Assembly: GCA_022827165.1 (NCBI GenBank)
Contig: JAJDTN010000267.1
Span: 1-43,411, forward strand
Direction: 5' to 3'
Length of the DNA: 43,411 nt
Source: Candidatus Latescibacterota bacterium
Lineage (GTDB): Bacteria > Latescibacterota > UBA2968 > UBA8231
The notes beneath the pieces were generated by a model that made no database searches, was not told the origin of the DNA, and saw only the letters and a list, made by a program, of their open reading frames with translations. The translations under genes and the position numbers were made by a program. Below, in pieces: positions 33,467-43,411 of this stretch (position 1 is the first letter of the stretch; every line of letters starts with the position of its first letter).

Positions 33467-34563
33467 GTGCGTATTCGCCGGCTCCGCTTGGAGCCCTACA
33501 GGAATTTCCCACGTCTCGAATTGGATCTGGACCACGAGGCATGCCTGATCATTGCCGATAACGGTCGGGGAAAGAGCAACATCCTTGAGTCGATCTCCTA
33601 TCTGTCCATCGGCAAATCTATCCGCGGGGCTCGCGACCAGGAGGTGGTCCCCCACAAGACGGGTCATTTCGACATCCGGAGTGTCTGGGATGACGGCTCT
33701 CGAGATCGTCAAGTCCGGATGTTCTACAGCACCGCCGAGGGCAAGCACGCCTTTCTCGATGGAGTCGACCTGCCCCGTGTCTCGGATCTGGTCAGCCAGC
33801 TTTGCACCGTGCACTTTGCGCCCGAAGATGTCTCTCTCGTCCTTCAGTTCGCGTCACAGCGTCGTCGCCTCCTTGATATCCTCCTGTCGCAAGCGTGTCC
33901 AGAGTACCTCCAGAGCTTGCAGCGCTACAACCGCGCCCTCACGCAGCGGAACCACTATCTGCGCCGCCTGGCGGGCCGGCGGTCCGACCCGGCCGAACGC
34001 CGGGTGTGGGGAAAGCAATTGGCGGCGCCGGGGGGGACGATCCGCCGTCTTCGCCTTGAGACCCTGGTTCGGATGACGCCGGTATTCGTGCGGTGCTACG
34101 AGACCTTCAGTACCGGCCAGGAGCAGACCGGGATCAGCTATCGCTCCGAGCCGGTGCCGACGTCGGTCGAGGAGATCCCTCCGGCCGAGGTGCTCGAGCA
34201 GGGTCTGCAGGCCGAACTCGAGGCCGACCCGATTCGAGAGGAGCGGGCCGGGCACACCTTGTGCGGCCCCCACCGCGACTCCCTGAGCTTCACCCTCGCC
34301 GGGGCTGCTGCTGATACATACGGCTCCCAAGGACAGCTGAAGAGTCTGCTGCTCTCATGGAAGATGGCCGAGGCGCGGTTCCTCGAGGAGCGGAGCGGTA
34401 GCCAGCCGGTCCTACTGCTGGACGATGTGTTCTCCGAGCTCGACGAGAGCCGTTCCCGGCAGCTGCTGTCCCTGACCGAAGGCTTCGAGCAGGTCATCCT
34501 GACGGCGGCGAGGCTCCCTGGCGAGGAAGTGGGGGATCGCTTCGAGCGGATCGAGATCGCCGC

Positions 34564-34567
<4 letters not shown>
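33467..34567 (+). CDS. recF: DNA replication and repair protein RecF
   Basis: SMC-like ATPase that helps load RecA at gaps. It is read from a GTG at 33467 (366 residues), 14 bases after dnaN. The opening MRIRRLRLEPYRNF is typical. The Walker A region reads IADNGRGKSN, with Ala30 where the first Gly of the P-loop is usual; Lys36 is kept. The signature is GSQGQLKSLLLS and Walker B is PVLLLDDVFSELD. The stop overlaps the next gene by four bases. Confidence 0.94.
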
Positions 34568-36920
<2,353 letters not shown>

Positions 36921-36978
36921 CCCGCGGGGCGGGGAGTGCCCGCCCATCGCTTCCTCCAGCCACCAGACCCCAGACCGA

Positions 36979-39450
36979 ATGCCAGAACCACGCGACCCCC
37001 GCATCATCCCGGTGAAAATCGAGGAGGAGCTGAAGACCTCCTTCCTCGACTACGCCATGAGCGCCATCACGGCCCGGGCCCTGCCGGACGTGCGCGACGG
37101 CCTGAAGCCGTCCCAGCGCCGCATCCTGGTGGCCATGAACGACCTCAACCTGGCCCCGGGCCGCGGCTTCCGGAAGTGCGCCAAGATCTCCGGCGACACC
37201 TCCGGCAACTACCATCCACACGGGGACGAGGGCGTGTACGCCACCCTCGTGCACCTGGCGCAGGACTTCCGGCTGCGGTACCCCCTCGTCGACGGCCAGG
37301 GCAACTTCGGATCCATCGACGGTTACCCCCCGGCGGCCATGCGCTACACCGAGGCGCGCATGACGTCGGCCACCGTCGAGATGCTCGCGGAGCTCGACCG
37401 CGATACCGTCGACATGGTCGACAACTACGACGAGACGCGCACCGAGCCCTCCGTCCTGCCGTCCCGGTTCCCAAACCTGCTGTGCAATGGATCGGTGGGC
37501 ATCTCCGTGGCCTACGCCACCAAGCTCCCACCGCACAACGTCACGGAGGTCTGCGACGCCCTCACGGCGCTGATCGACGATCCGGAGATGACCATCGACG
37601 CCTTGATGGAGCACATCAAGGCCCCCGACTTCCCCACCGGCGGGGTGATTCACGGCATGGCCGGCGTTCGCCGCGCCTACCGGACGGGCCAGGGGATCGT
37701 CCAGCTTCGAGCGCGCACGCACGTGGAGGAGCACGACGGCAGGGAGCGGATCATCGTCACCGAGATCCCCTTCCTCGTCGACAAGTCGACGCTGCTGGAG
37801 AAGATGGCCGATCTCGTGCGCAACAAGGTGGTGGAGGATATCTCCAACCTGCGCGACGAGTCGGGCCGGGACGGGCTGCGCATCGTGATCGAGCTGAAGC
37901 GCGGCGCCCAGAGCGAGGTCGTCCTCAACCAGCTGTTCAGCCACTCCATGTTGCAGCAGAACTTCGGGGTCAATGCCATCGCCATCGTCGACGGCCGGCC
38001 CAAGACGCTCAACCTGAAGAGGCTGTGCGAGCACTACCTCGCCCACCGCCACGAGGTCGTGCTGCGGCGCACCCGGTTCGACCTGTCCAGGGCCGAGGCG
38101 CGCGCCCATCTCCTCGAGGGCCTGCGCGTGGCCCTCGACAATATCGACGCGGTCATCGAGTTGATCCGCAGCTCGGCGGACCCCGGGGAGGCGCGCGGGC
38201 GGCTCATGGCGGGCTTTGCGCTTTCCGAGATCCAGGCGAGCGCCATCCTGTCCATGCCGCTCCAGCGGCTCACCGGACTGGAGCGGGACAAGATCGAGGC
38301 CGAGTACCAGGAGCTGCAGGAAGCGATCGGGCACTTCCGGGCCGTCCTCGACAGCCGCGACCTGCAGATGGGCATCCTCAAGGAGGAGCTGTCAGAGGTC
38401 CGGGAGCGCTTCGGTGACGATCGGCGCACCGAGATCGTCTACTCCGCGGAGGAATTCGACGTGGAGGATCTCATCCCTCGAGAGGACATGGTGGTGACCA
38501 TTTCCCGGGAGGGCTACGTCAAGCGCATGTCCCCGAGCTCCTACCGCACCCAGCACCGGGGGGGAAGGGGCGTCACCGGCATGCGGACCAAGGAAGAGGA
38601 CTTCGTGGAGCGGCTGTTCATCGCCTCCACGCACTCCTACATCCTGTTCCTCACGGCTCGCGGGCAGTGCCATTGGCTCAAGGTCTACCGCATCCCCGAA
38701 GGGGAGCGGACCGCCCGGGGACGGCCGCTGGTCAACCTGCTGCAACTGGACCCGGGGGACGAGGTGCGCGCCGTGGTCCCGGTGGATGAGTTCACCGAGG
38801 ACCGGTTCCTGTTCACGGCAACCCGGAAGGGCGTGGTGAAGAAGACGGTCCTGTCCGCGTACGGCAACGTGCGCCGGGACGGGATCATCGCCCTGAAGAT
38901 CCAGGACGACGACGACCTGATCGGCGCAGGCCTGGTGGAGTCAGGGCAGGACGTGCTGCTGGCTACGCGGCAGGGCATGGCCGTGCGGTTCTCCGAGAAG
39001 GATGTCCGAGCCATGGGGCGGGTCTCCACGGGGGTTAAGGGCATCGACCTGAGGGGCGCCGACGAGGTGGTGGAGATGGTTGTTCTGGGCGATCGGGGAA
39101 CCGTCCTCACGGTCAGTGAGAACGGTTACGGCAAGCGCACGGAGTGCTCGGAGTACCCGCGGCGCCGCCGGGGCGGCATGGGGGTGATCGACATCAAGAC
39201 CAGCGACCGCAACGGCGCCGTCGTGTCCTGCAAGCAGGTCGACGACGACGACGAGGTGATGGTGATCACCCAGCAGGGGATCATGATCCGGGTGCCCGTG
39301 CAGGGGATCTCCTGCATCGGTCGGAACACCCAGGGAGTGCGGGTGATCAGCGTCGACGATGGAGACCGGGTCATCGACATGACCCGCATCGTCGGCGAGG
39401 AGGCGGAAGGCGGCAACGCTGAAGAAGGGGGCAACGGCCAGCTCGGATGA
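36979..39450 (+). CDS. gyrA: DNA gyrase subunit A
   Basis: Breakage-reunion subunit of 823 residues. The catalytic Tyr123 is in AAMRYTEAR. The C-terminal beta-pinwheel carries a GyrA box variant, QHRGGRG (about residue 525), which supports gyrase rather than ParC. The quinolone region reads HGDEGVYATL, with Glu84 and Ala88 at the positions of E. coli Ser83 and Asp87. It lies 58 bases after gyrB, with no visible promoter between them. Confidence 0.97.
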   Translation: MPEPRDPRIIPVKIEEELKTSFLDYAMSAITARALPDVRDGLKPSQRRILVAMNDLNLAPGRGFRKCAKISGDTSGNYHPHGDEGVYATLVHLAQDFRLRYPLVDGQGNFGSIDGYPPAAMRYTEARMTSATVEMLAELDRDTVDMVDNYDETRTEPSVLPSRFPNLLCNGSVGISVAYATKLPPHNVTEVCDALTALIDDPEMTIDALMEHIKAPDFPTGGVIHGMAGVRRAYRTGQGIVQLRARTHVEEHDGRERIIVTEIPFLVDKSTLLEKMADLVRNKVVEDISNLRDESGRDGLRIVIELKRGAQSEVVLNQLFSHSMLQQNFGVNAIAIVDGRPKTLNLKRLCEHYLAHRHEVVLRRTRFDLSRAEARAHLLEGLRVALDNIDAVIELIRSSADPGEARGRLMAGFALSEIQASAILSMPLQRLTGLERDKIEAEYQELQEAIGHFRAVLDSRDLQMGILKEELSEVRERFGDDRRTEIVYSAEEFDVEDLIPREDMVVTISREGYVKRMSPSSYRTQHRGGRGVTGMRTKEEDFVERLFIASTHSYILFLTARGQCHWLKVYRIPEGERTARGRPLVNLLQLDPGDEVRAVVPVDEFTEDRFLFTATRKGVVKKTVLSAYGNVRRDGIIALKIQDDDDLIGAGLVESGQDVLLATRQGMAVRFSEKDVRAMGRVSTGVKGIDLRGADEVVEMVVLGDRGTVLTVSENGYGKRTECSEYPRRRRGGMGVIDIKTSDRNGAVVSCKQVDDDDEVMVITQQGIMIRVPVQGISCIGRNTQGVRVISVDDGDRVIDMTRIVGEEAEGGNAEEGGNGQLG

Positions 39451-39502
39451 GGCTGGCCCTGCGGCAGCTGGCCCTGGGCCTATCTCCTTGTAAATAAAGC
39501 GG

Positions 39503-39531
39503 TTGACGTTAGAAACCCGGGGTTGTATATT
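39503..39531 (+). promoter_or_regulatory. Promoter of the tRNA cluster
   Basis: TTGACG (39503-39508) and TATATT (39526-39531) are 17 bases apart, about 34 bases before the first tRNA. A GC-rich stretch (CCTCCCGCG) follows the -10, as in stringently controlled stable-RNA promoters. Confidence 0.75.
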
Positions 39532-39564
39532 CCTCCCGCGTTGCCGGCCGGGGGCTATGCCTGT

Positions 39565-39651
39565 GGAGGGCTAGACCTAATTGGTAAGGCAGCGGTCTTG
39601 AAAACCGCCGGGTTCACACCCTTGAGGGTTCGAGTCCCTCGCCCTCCGCCA
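39565..39651 (+). tRNA. tRNA-Ser(UGA)
   Basis: The acceptor stem GGAGGGC pairs with GCCCTCC. The anticodon loop CTTGAAA gives anticodon UGA. A long variable arm marks a serine tRNA, the T arm is GAGGG-TTCGAGT-CCCTC, and CCA is encoded. Length is 87 bases. Confidence 0.94.
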
Positions 39652-39676
39652 GAAACGACTGCGGTTCGTGCGCCTT

Positions 39677-39768
<92 letters not shown>

Positions 39769-39781
39769 GATCTCTCAGTGA

Positions 39782-39855
39782 TGCCCTCTCGTTCAATGGT
39801 AGGACACATGACTCTGGATCATGTTATCGGGGTTCGAATCCCTGGGGGGCAGCCA
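39782..39855 (+). tRNA. tRNA-Gln(CUG)
   Basis: The acceptor stem TGCCCTC pairs with GGGGGCA (one G-U). The anticodon loop CTCTGGA gives anticodon CUG, the T loop is TTCGAAT and CCA is encoded. Length is 74 bases. Confidence 0.93.
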
Positions 39856-39858
39856 TCG

Positions 39859-39914
39859 GCGTCACGTTCGTGACGCTCTTCAGCGTCCCCGGAGCCGCTC
39901 GCTCCGGGGACGCT
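39859..39914 (+). terminator. Tandem hairpins ending the tRNA cluster
   Basis: The first hairpin is GCGTCAC-GTTC-GTGACGC (39859-39876), seven base pairs. The second is a perfect 14-base-pair stem, AGCGTCCCCGGAGC (39882-39895) with GCTCCGGGGACGCT (39901-39914) and a five-base loop, followed by TCCATTTC. The second resembles an intrinsic terminator with a short T-rich tail. Confidence 0.7.
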
Positions 39915-39925
39915 TCCATTTCGGA

Positions 39926-41059
39926 TTGACAGGCCGGCGCAACGAAACCCTCCTGGCGTGGGCGCTGATGTCCCCGGCGCTGCTCGTGCTGGGGCTGTTC
40001 GGGCTCTTCCCGATCGGCTATGCCCTGTTCGTCAGTCTGCACCGGTGGAGGATCAAGCGGGAGGCATTTGTCGGGTGGCGGCACTATGAGCGCGCCCTCG
40101 GTGAGCCTCAGTGGATCCTGTGCGCCGTGGCCGGGCTGGCCATCCTGTGGTGCGCCCTGCGTCTGTGGGGCCCGGACCCGCCGGGCCGCCGCCGGGTCTC
40201 TCCGGTGGCAAGGGGCCTCGCCCTGGCGGCGGGGGGGATGTCCCTGCTCGTCGGGCTCCTCGGCTTGTGCGCCAACGGCGACATCCGTCTGATCAACGCG
40301 GTCAAGATCACGGCCTTCTACGCTCTCGGCACGATCCCCTTCGAAGTCGCCGGGGCGATGCTGCTGGCCTACCTGCTGTTCCGGATCCTCACGGCACGCG
40401 GGTTCCTGCGCGTCCTGTTCTTCCTGCCCTACATCACCCCGATGATCGCCACGGCGGTCGTCTTCCGCACGATCTTCAGCCCCAATCCCGGGTCGCTTGC
40501 CAATCGGATCTGGCAGAGTCTGGGCGGCTCGGACCAGGGCTGGCTGTACGAAAGCCGCAGCCTCGCCGCCCTGCTCCTAGGAGCCCTGGGCGCGCCCTCC
40601 TATCCGGCGTGGCTGGATGTGGCCTTCCCCAGCCTGGCCCTCGTCTGCGTATGTCTGTACAACGTTTGGGTATACATCGGCTATGACACCGTGATCCTGC
40701 TGGCGGGCCTGAGCGCGATCCCACGGCACTACTTCGAAGCGGCGGAGATCGACGGCGCCAGTTCCTGGCAGACCTTCCGCCACGTCACCCTGCCCCTGCT
40801 GTCTCCAGCTCTGTTCTTCGTCAGCCTCATCGCCGTCATCGGCACTTTCAAGGCCTTCAACCACATCTACATCATGCGCACCGCCGGGGCCCAGGACACG
40901 GTGGACGTGGTCAGCATTCTGATCTTTGACCAGATCTACCAGTTTCACAACGCCGGCTATGCCTCGACCCTGGCCCTCTTCCTGTTCGTCGTCATCCTGG
41001 CCCTCACGCTTTTCCAGAATCGGCTGCTCGGACGCCGCGTGTTCTACGGAGAGAACTGA
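39926..41059 (+). CDS. Sugar ABC transporter permease, MalF-like, with extra membrane segments
   Basis: Inner-membrane component of a carbohydrate importer. The permease core has the EAA loop (EAAEIDGASSWQTF, followed by RHVTLPLLSPAL) that contacts the ATPase. At about 377 residues it is longer than the usual 290-310. An insert with two extra hydrophobic stretches (about 63-82 and 97-118) follows the first helix. The start is uncertain: a TTG at 39926 gives an N-terminus TGRRNETLLAWALMSPALLV, and an ATG at 39968 is an alternative; neither has a clear ribosome site. No ATPase gene is in the window. Confidence 0.88.
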   Translation: MTGRRNETLLAWALMSPALLVLGLFGLFPIGYALFVSLHRWRIKREAFVGWRHYERALGEPQWILCAVAGLAILWCALRLWGPDPPGRRRVSPVARGLALAAGGMSLLVGLLGLCANGDIRLINAVKITAFYALGTIPFEVAGAMLLAYLLFRILTARGFLRVLFFLPYITPMIATAVVFRTIFSPNPGSLANRIWQSLGGSDQGWLYESRSLAALLLGALGAPSYPAWLDVAFPSLALVCVCLYNVWVYIGYDTVILLAGLSAIPRHYFEAAEIDGASSWQTFRHVTLPLLSPALFFVSLIAVIGTFKAFNHIYIMRTAGAQDTVDVVSILIFDQIYQFHNAGYASTLALFLFVVILALTLFQNRLLGRRVFYGEN

Positions 41060-41100
41060 TCGCTGCCACAGCCGGACAGTACCGCCGGTTTTCCGGCCCT

Positions 41101-41910
41101 TTGACCACCGCCAGCCTGATCATGGCGGGCGTGCTGGCCGCCCTCCCCTTCGTGTGGATGGTCCTGTCCTCCTTCATGACGCGGGGCGAGACCTTGCGCC
41201 GGGCCGCCCTGCCGGCATCGCTGCAATGGGCAAACTACGCCGTGGCCTGGAGCGAGGAGGACTTCGGTCTATATTTCGTAAATTCCGCGATTATCTCGGG
41301 CCTGGTGGTCGGCGGCACTCTGCTGTTCTCGCTGATGGCTGCCTACCCCTTGGCCCGCATTCGATTCCCCGGCCGCGAGGCGATCTTCGTCGTCATCCTG
41401 GCGACTCTCATGGTGCCGGAGACGGTGACCATGGTGCCGAACTTCCTCACCGTTTCGTGGCTGCACCGGGTCAGCGCGGTGCCTTGGCTCAACAATTGGC
41501 CCGCCCTGACGATTCCCTTCATGACCAGCGCCTTCAGTGTCTTCCTGCTGCGTCAGTTCATGCGCGGGATCCCCGGTGACTTGTGGGAGGCCGCCCGCAT
41601 CGACGGCGCCGGCCACCTGCGCTTTCTGTTTCAGGTGGTGTTGCCCCTGTGCCGGGCCCCCCTGTTGACGGTGGGGATGCTCGCCTTCATCGGCTCGTGG
41701 AACGCCCTCGGCTGGCCGCTGCTGGTGACAAACACCCCGGCATGGCGGCCGATCGCGGTGGGCCTGCAGAAGTTCGTCACCGAGGCCGGCCCGGAGGTCC
41801 ACCTGCAGATGGCGGGCGCGGTGATCGCCACGGTGCCCGTCCTGGTGGTCTACGCGCTGGTTCAGAAGGAGTTCACCGAGGGGATCTCCATGTCAGGGAT
41901 GAAGGGATGA
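41101..41910 (+). CDS. Sugar ABC transporter permease, MalG-like
   Basis: Second permease of 269 residues with six helices and the EAA loop LWEAARIDGAGHLRFLFQVV. The start is taken as a TTG at 41101. The frame is open further upstream to the previous stop, so an earlier non-standard start is possible (for example CTG at 41056 or ATC at 41059). Its stop overlaps the ATG of the binding-protein gene. The MalF-MalG-binding protein order is typical of the CUT1 family. Confidence 0.9.
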   Translation: MTTASLIMAGVLAALPFVWMVLSSFMTRGETLRRAALPASLQWANYAVAWSEEDFGLYFVNSAIISGLVVGGTLLFSLMAAYPLARIRFPGREAIFVVILATLMVPETVTMVPNFLTVSWLHRVSAVPWLNNWPALTIPFMTSAFSVFLLRQFMRGIPGDLWEAARIDGAGHLRFLFQVVLPLCRAPLLTVGMLAFIGSWNALGWPLLVTNTPAWRPIAVGLQKFVTEAGPEVHLQMAGAVIATVPVLVVYALVQKEFTEGISMSGMKG

Positions 41911-43226
41911 AGCCGACGCACCGCAGATGGTGGATGGTGGCGGTGGCGGGGCTCGCCGCGGGATGCGGCGGCGGGGACGCGCCGGCTCCGGCGGTCGACG
42001 TGGAGTCGGTCGACCCGCAGGGCCAGGAGGTCGTTTTCTGGTACCAGCACCAGAGGGCACGCGAGCGGGCGCTGAAAGAGATGATCGCCGACTTCAACGG
42101 GACGAATCCGCACGGAATCCGAGTGCGCGGCGAGTTCGCCGGAAGCTACGGCGACATCTACAACAAGATGGTGGTGGGACTGCAGGGCGGAAACGTGGCG
42201 GACCTCGTGGTGGCCTATCAGAATCAGGCGAGGGAATACCTGCTGGCCGACGGCATCGTCGACCTGATCCCGTACATGACCTCCCCGAGATGGGGGCTGA
42301 GCCAGGCGGCGGCGGCCGACTACGTGGGTGCCTTCCTGCACCAGGACCGCATTGGAGGCCGGCAGATCGCCCTGCCGCCCAACCGCTCGATCGAGGTCCT
42401 CTACTACAACATGGACTGGCTGCGGGAGCTCGGAGCCCCCGGGCCACCGGCGACGTGGGAGGAGTTCGCCCGGATGTGCCGCGCCGCACGGGACCAGCCC
42501 TTCAGCGGCAACCCCGCCGGTGTTCGCAGTCTCGGATTCGTCCTCGAGGAAGATGCGTCCCGGGCCGCGTCGATGACCTTTTCCCGCGGGGGGGATTTCC
42601 TCGATCCCGCGGGCACCTCGTACCGGCTGGACACCCCCGAGATGACCGCCTCCCTGCGGCTGATGCAGGAGCTGGCCACGGAGGGGGCCGTGGCGCTGAT
42701 GGGGGAGGCCTACGGAGATCAGACGGCCTTCAACATCGGCGAGGCACTGTTCATGCTTCGCTCCACCTCGGGGCTGCCCTTCGTGCAGGAGGGAGTGGCC
42801 TCCGGCGCGGACTTCGACTGGGGAGTGGCGGCGCCGCCCCAGGCGGGGCCGGAGCCCGTGGTCAATTTCTACGGCGCCAGCATTTCCGTCTGCCGCACGA
42901 CACCCGAGCGCCAGCTGGCCGCCTGGCTCTTCCTGAAGTGGTTCACCGAGCCGCCGCAGCAGGCCCGTTGGGTGAAGGCGAGCAACTACTTCCCCGCCCG
43001 CAGGAGCACCCGGCGGCTGCTGGCGGACTACCTCGAGCAGAACCCCAGGTACGCCAGCGCCTACCGGCTGCTCGAATACGGCAAGGCGGAGCCGTCCCTG
43101 CCCGGATACGAGGCGGTGCGCCGGCTGATCAGCAGGGCCGTGGTAAAGGCGCTTCAAGGGGCCGATGTGGAGAGCACCCTGAGCCGCCTGCAGCAGGAAG
43201 CCCAGGCAACCCTGCAAGACTACTGA
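41907..43226 (+). CDS. Extracellular solute-binding lipoprotein (sugar ABC transporter)
   Basis: Binding protein of 439 residues. A lipoprotein signal with LAAGC (lipidated Cys near residue 20) is present. The mature protein has the family 1 solute-binding fold, with EVVFWYQHQRARERALKEMI, GGNVADLVVAYQNQ and NRSIEVLYYNMDWLRELGAP. It overlaps the permease stop by four bases. The substrate is probably a sugar, oligosaccharide or glycerol-3-phosphate, but this cannot be told. Confidence 0.92.
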   Translation: MKPTHRRWWMVAVAGLAAGCGGGDAPAPAVDVESVDPQGQEVVFWYQHQRARERALKEMIADFNGTNPHGIRVRGEFAGSYGDIYNKMVVGLQGGNVADLVVAYQNQAREYLLADGIVDLIPYMTSPRWGLSQAAAADYVGAFLHQDRIGGRQIALPPNRSIEVLYYNMDWLRELGAPGPPATWEEFARMCRAARDQPFSGNPAGVRSLGFVLEEDASRAASMTFSRGGDFLDPAGTSYRLDTPEMTASLRLMQELATEGAVALMGEAYGDQTAFNIGEALFMLRSTSGLPFVQEGVASGADFDWGVAAPPQAGPEPVVNFYGASISVCRTTPERQLAAWLFLKWFTEPPQQARWVKASNYFPARRSTRRLLADYLEQNPRYASAYRLLEYGKAEPSLPGYEAVRRLISRAVVKALQGADVESTLSRLQQEAQATLQDY

Positions 43227-43253
43227 CAGATGGGAGCCGTTGAGGAGATGAAG

Positions 43254-43411
43254 GTGAGAATCGAGTCCGACAGCATGGGGGAGATCGAGGTCCCGTCCGG
43301 CCGCTACTGGGGAGCGCAGACCCAGCGGTCCCTGCAGAATTTCCGCATCGGCACCGACCGCTTCACGAGGGAGATGATTCGGGCCCTCGGGGTGGTCAAG
43401 ATGGCGTCGGC
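43254..43411 (+). CDS. fumC: Class II fumarase (N-terminal fragment, runs off the window)
   Basis: The visible N-terminus, [20 protein letters not shown] followed by [12 protein letters not shown], is diagnostic of fumarase C or the close aspartase family; the QTQRSLQNF run favours FumC. Fumarase interconverts fumarate and malate. Three in-frame starts exist (ATG 43230, ATG 43248, GTG 43254); GAGGAG at 43242-43247 best fits the GTG. The 3' end lies beyond the window. Confidence 0.88.
   Translation, partial: MRIESDSMGEIEVPSGRYWGAQTQRSLQNFRIGTDRFTREMIRALGVVKMAS

Noticed and set aside
39452..39476. Direct repeat GCTGGCCCTG after gyrA
   Set aside because: Only two short copies, probably chance in GC-rich DNA; not a repeat family or attachment site.
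39821..39925. Upstream extension of the first sugar permease
   Set aside because: The extension would translate through tRNA-Gln and the terminator hairpins, so the permease must begin downstream.

Overview
The window is GC-rich and carries the replication-origin neighbourhood of a bacterial chromosome. Divergent rpmH/dnaA, a dnaA-dnaN gap with DnaA boxes, recF, a DciA-type gene, gyrB and gyrA all sit together. The organism looks Gram-negative: it has a System I (Ccm) cytochrome c maturation locus, lipoproteins and an HtrA protease. An E. coli-type four-subunit fumarate reductase points to anaerobic or flexible respiration. The Cys-type CcmE, the CxCGxCN CcmH domain and the carboxypeptidase-regulatory-like protein suggest a deep-branching lineage such as Acidobacteriota or a deltaproteobacterial relative. 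That placement is tentative and rests on gene content only.

Layout. 1-9506 (+): a periplasmic HtrA-like protease (5' end cut off), an M24 peptidase, then ccmE, a ccmF-ccmH fusion, a CcmI-like zinc-ribbon protein, an unknown membrane-anchored protein, ccmA, ccmB, ccmC and a ccmD-like gene, tightly packed as one operon. 9543-14147 (+): a strong promoter, two tandem bifunctional-nuclease-domain proteins with UVR tails, a lipoprotein, two glycosyltransferases and a two-CXXCH cytochrome. 14158-19564 (-): sucD, sucC and frdDCBA. 19707-24560 (-): rpmA, rplU, an RNase G/E-type gene, an S41 protease and tmk. 24632-30082 (-): a CDP-alcohol phosphatidyltransferase, a 314-base gap, rsmG, two parS-like sites, mnmE, yidC, yidD, rnpA and rpmH. 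30373-39450 (+): dnaA, oriC, dnaN, recF, dciA, gyrB, gyrA. 39565-39855 (+): tRNA-Ser(UGA), tRNA-Ser(GCU), tRNA-Gln(CUG). 39926-43226 (+): two sugar ABC permeases and a lipoprotein binding protein. 43254-end (+): the start of a class II fumarase.

How it works together. Genes on both sides of dnaA-dnaN point away from it for about 16 kb to the left and to the window end on the right, as expected for leading-strand genes either side of oriC. The two parS-like sites about 4 kb from dnaA suggest a ParB loading zone, yet parA and parB are not beside rsmG. Fumarate reductase, succinyl-CoA ligase and fumarase are partial TCA or reductive-branch functions near the origin. The Ccm locus would mature c-type cytochromes such as the one at 13638-14147. 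The most unusual items are the Ccm architecture, the DnaA-box-like cluster in the rsmG gap, the shared rpmH/rplU promoter, and atypical residues at key sites of GyrA, GyrB, thymidylate kinase and RecF. I saw no insertion sequence, CRISPR array or prophage.
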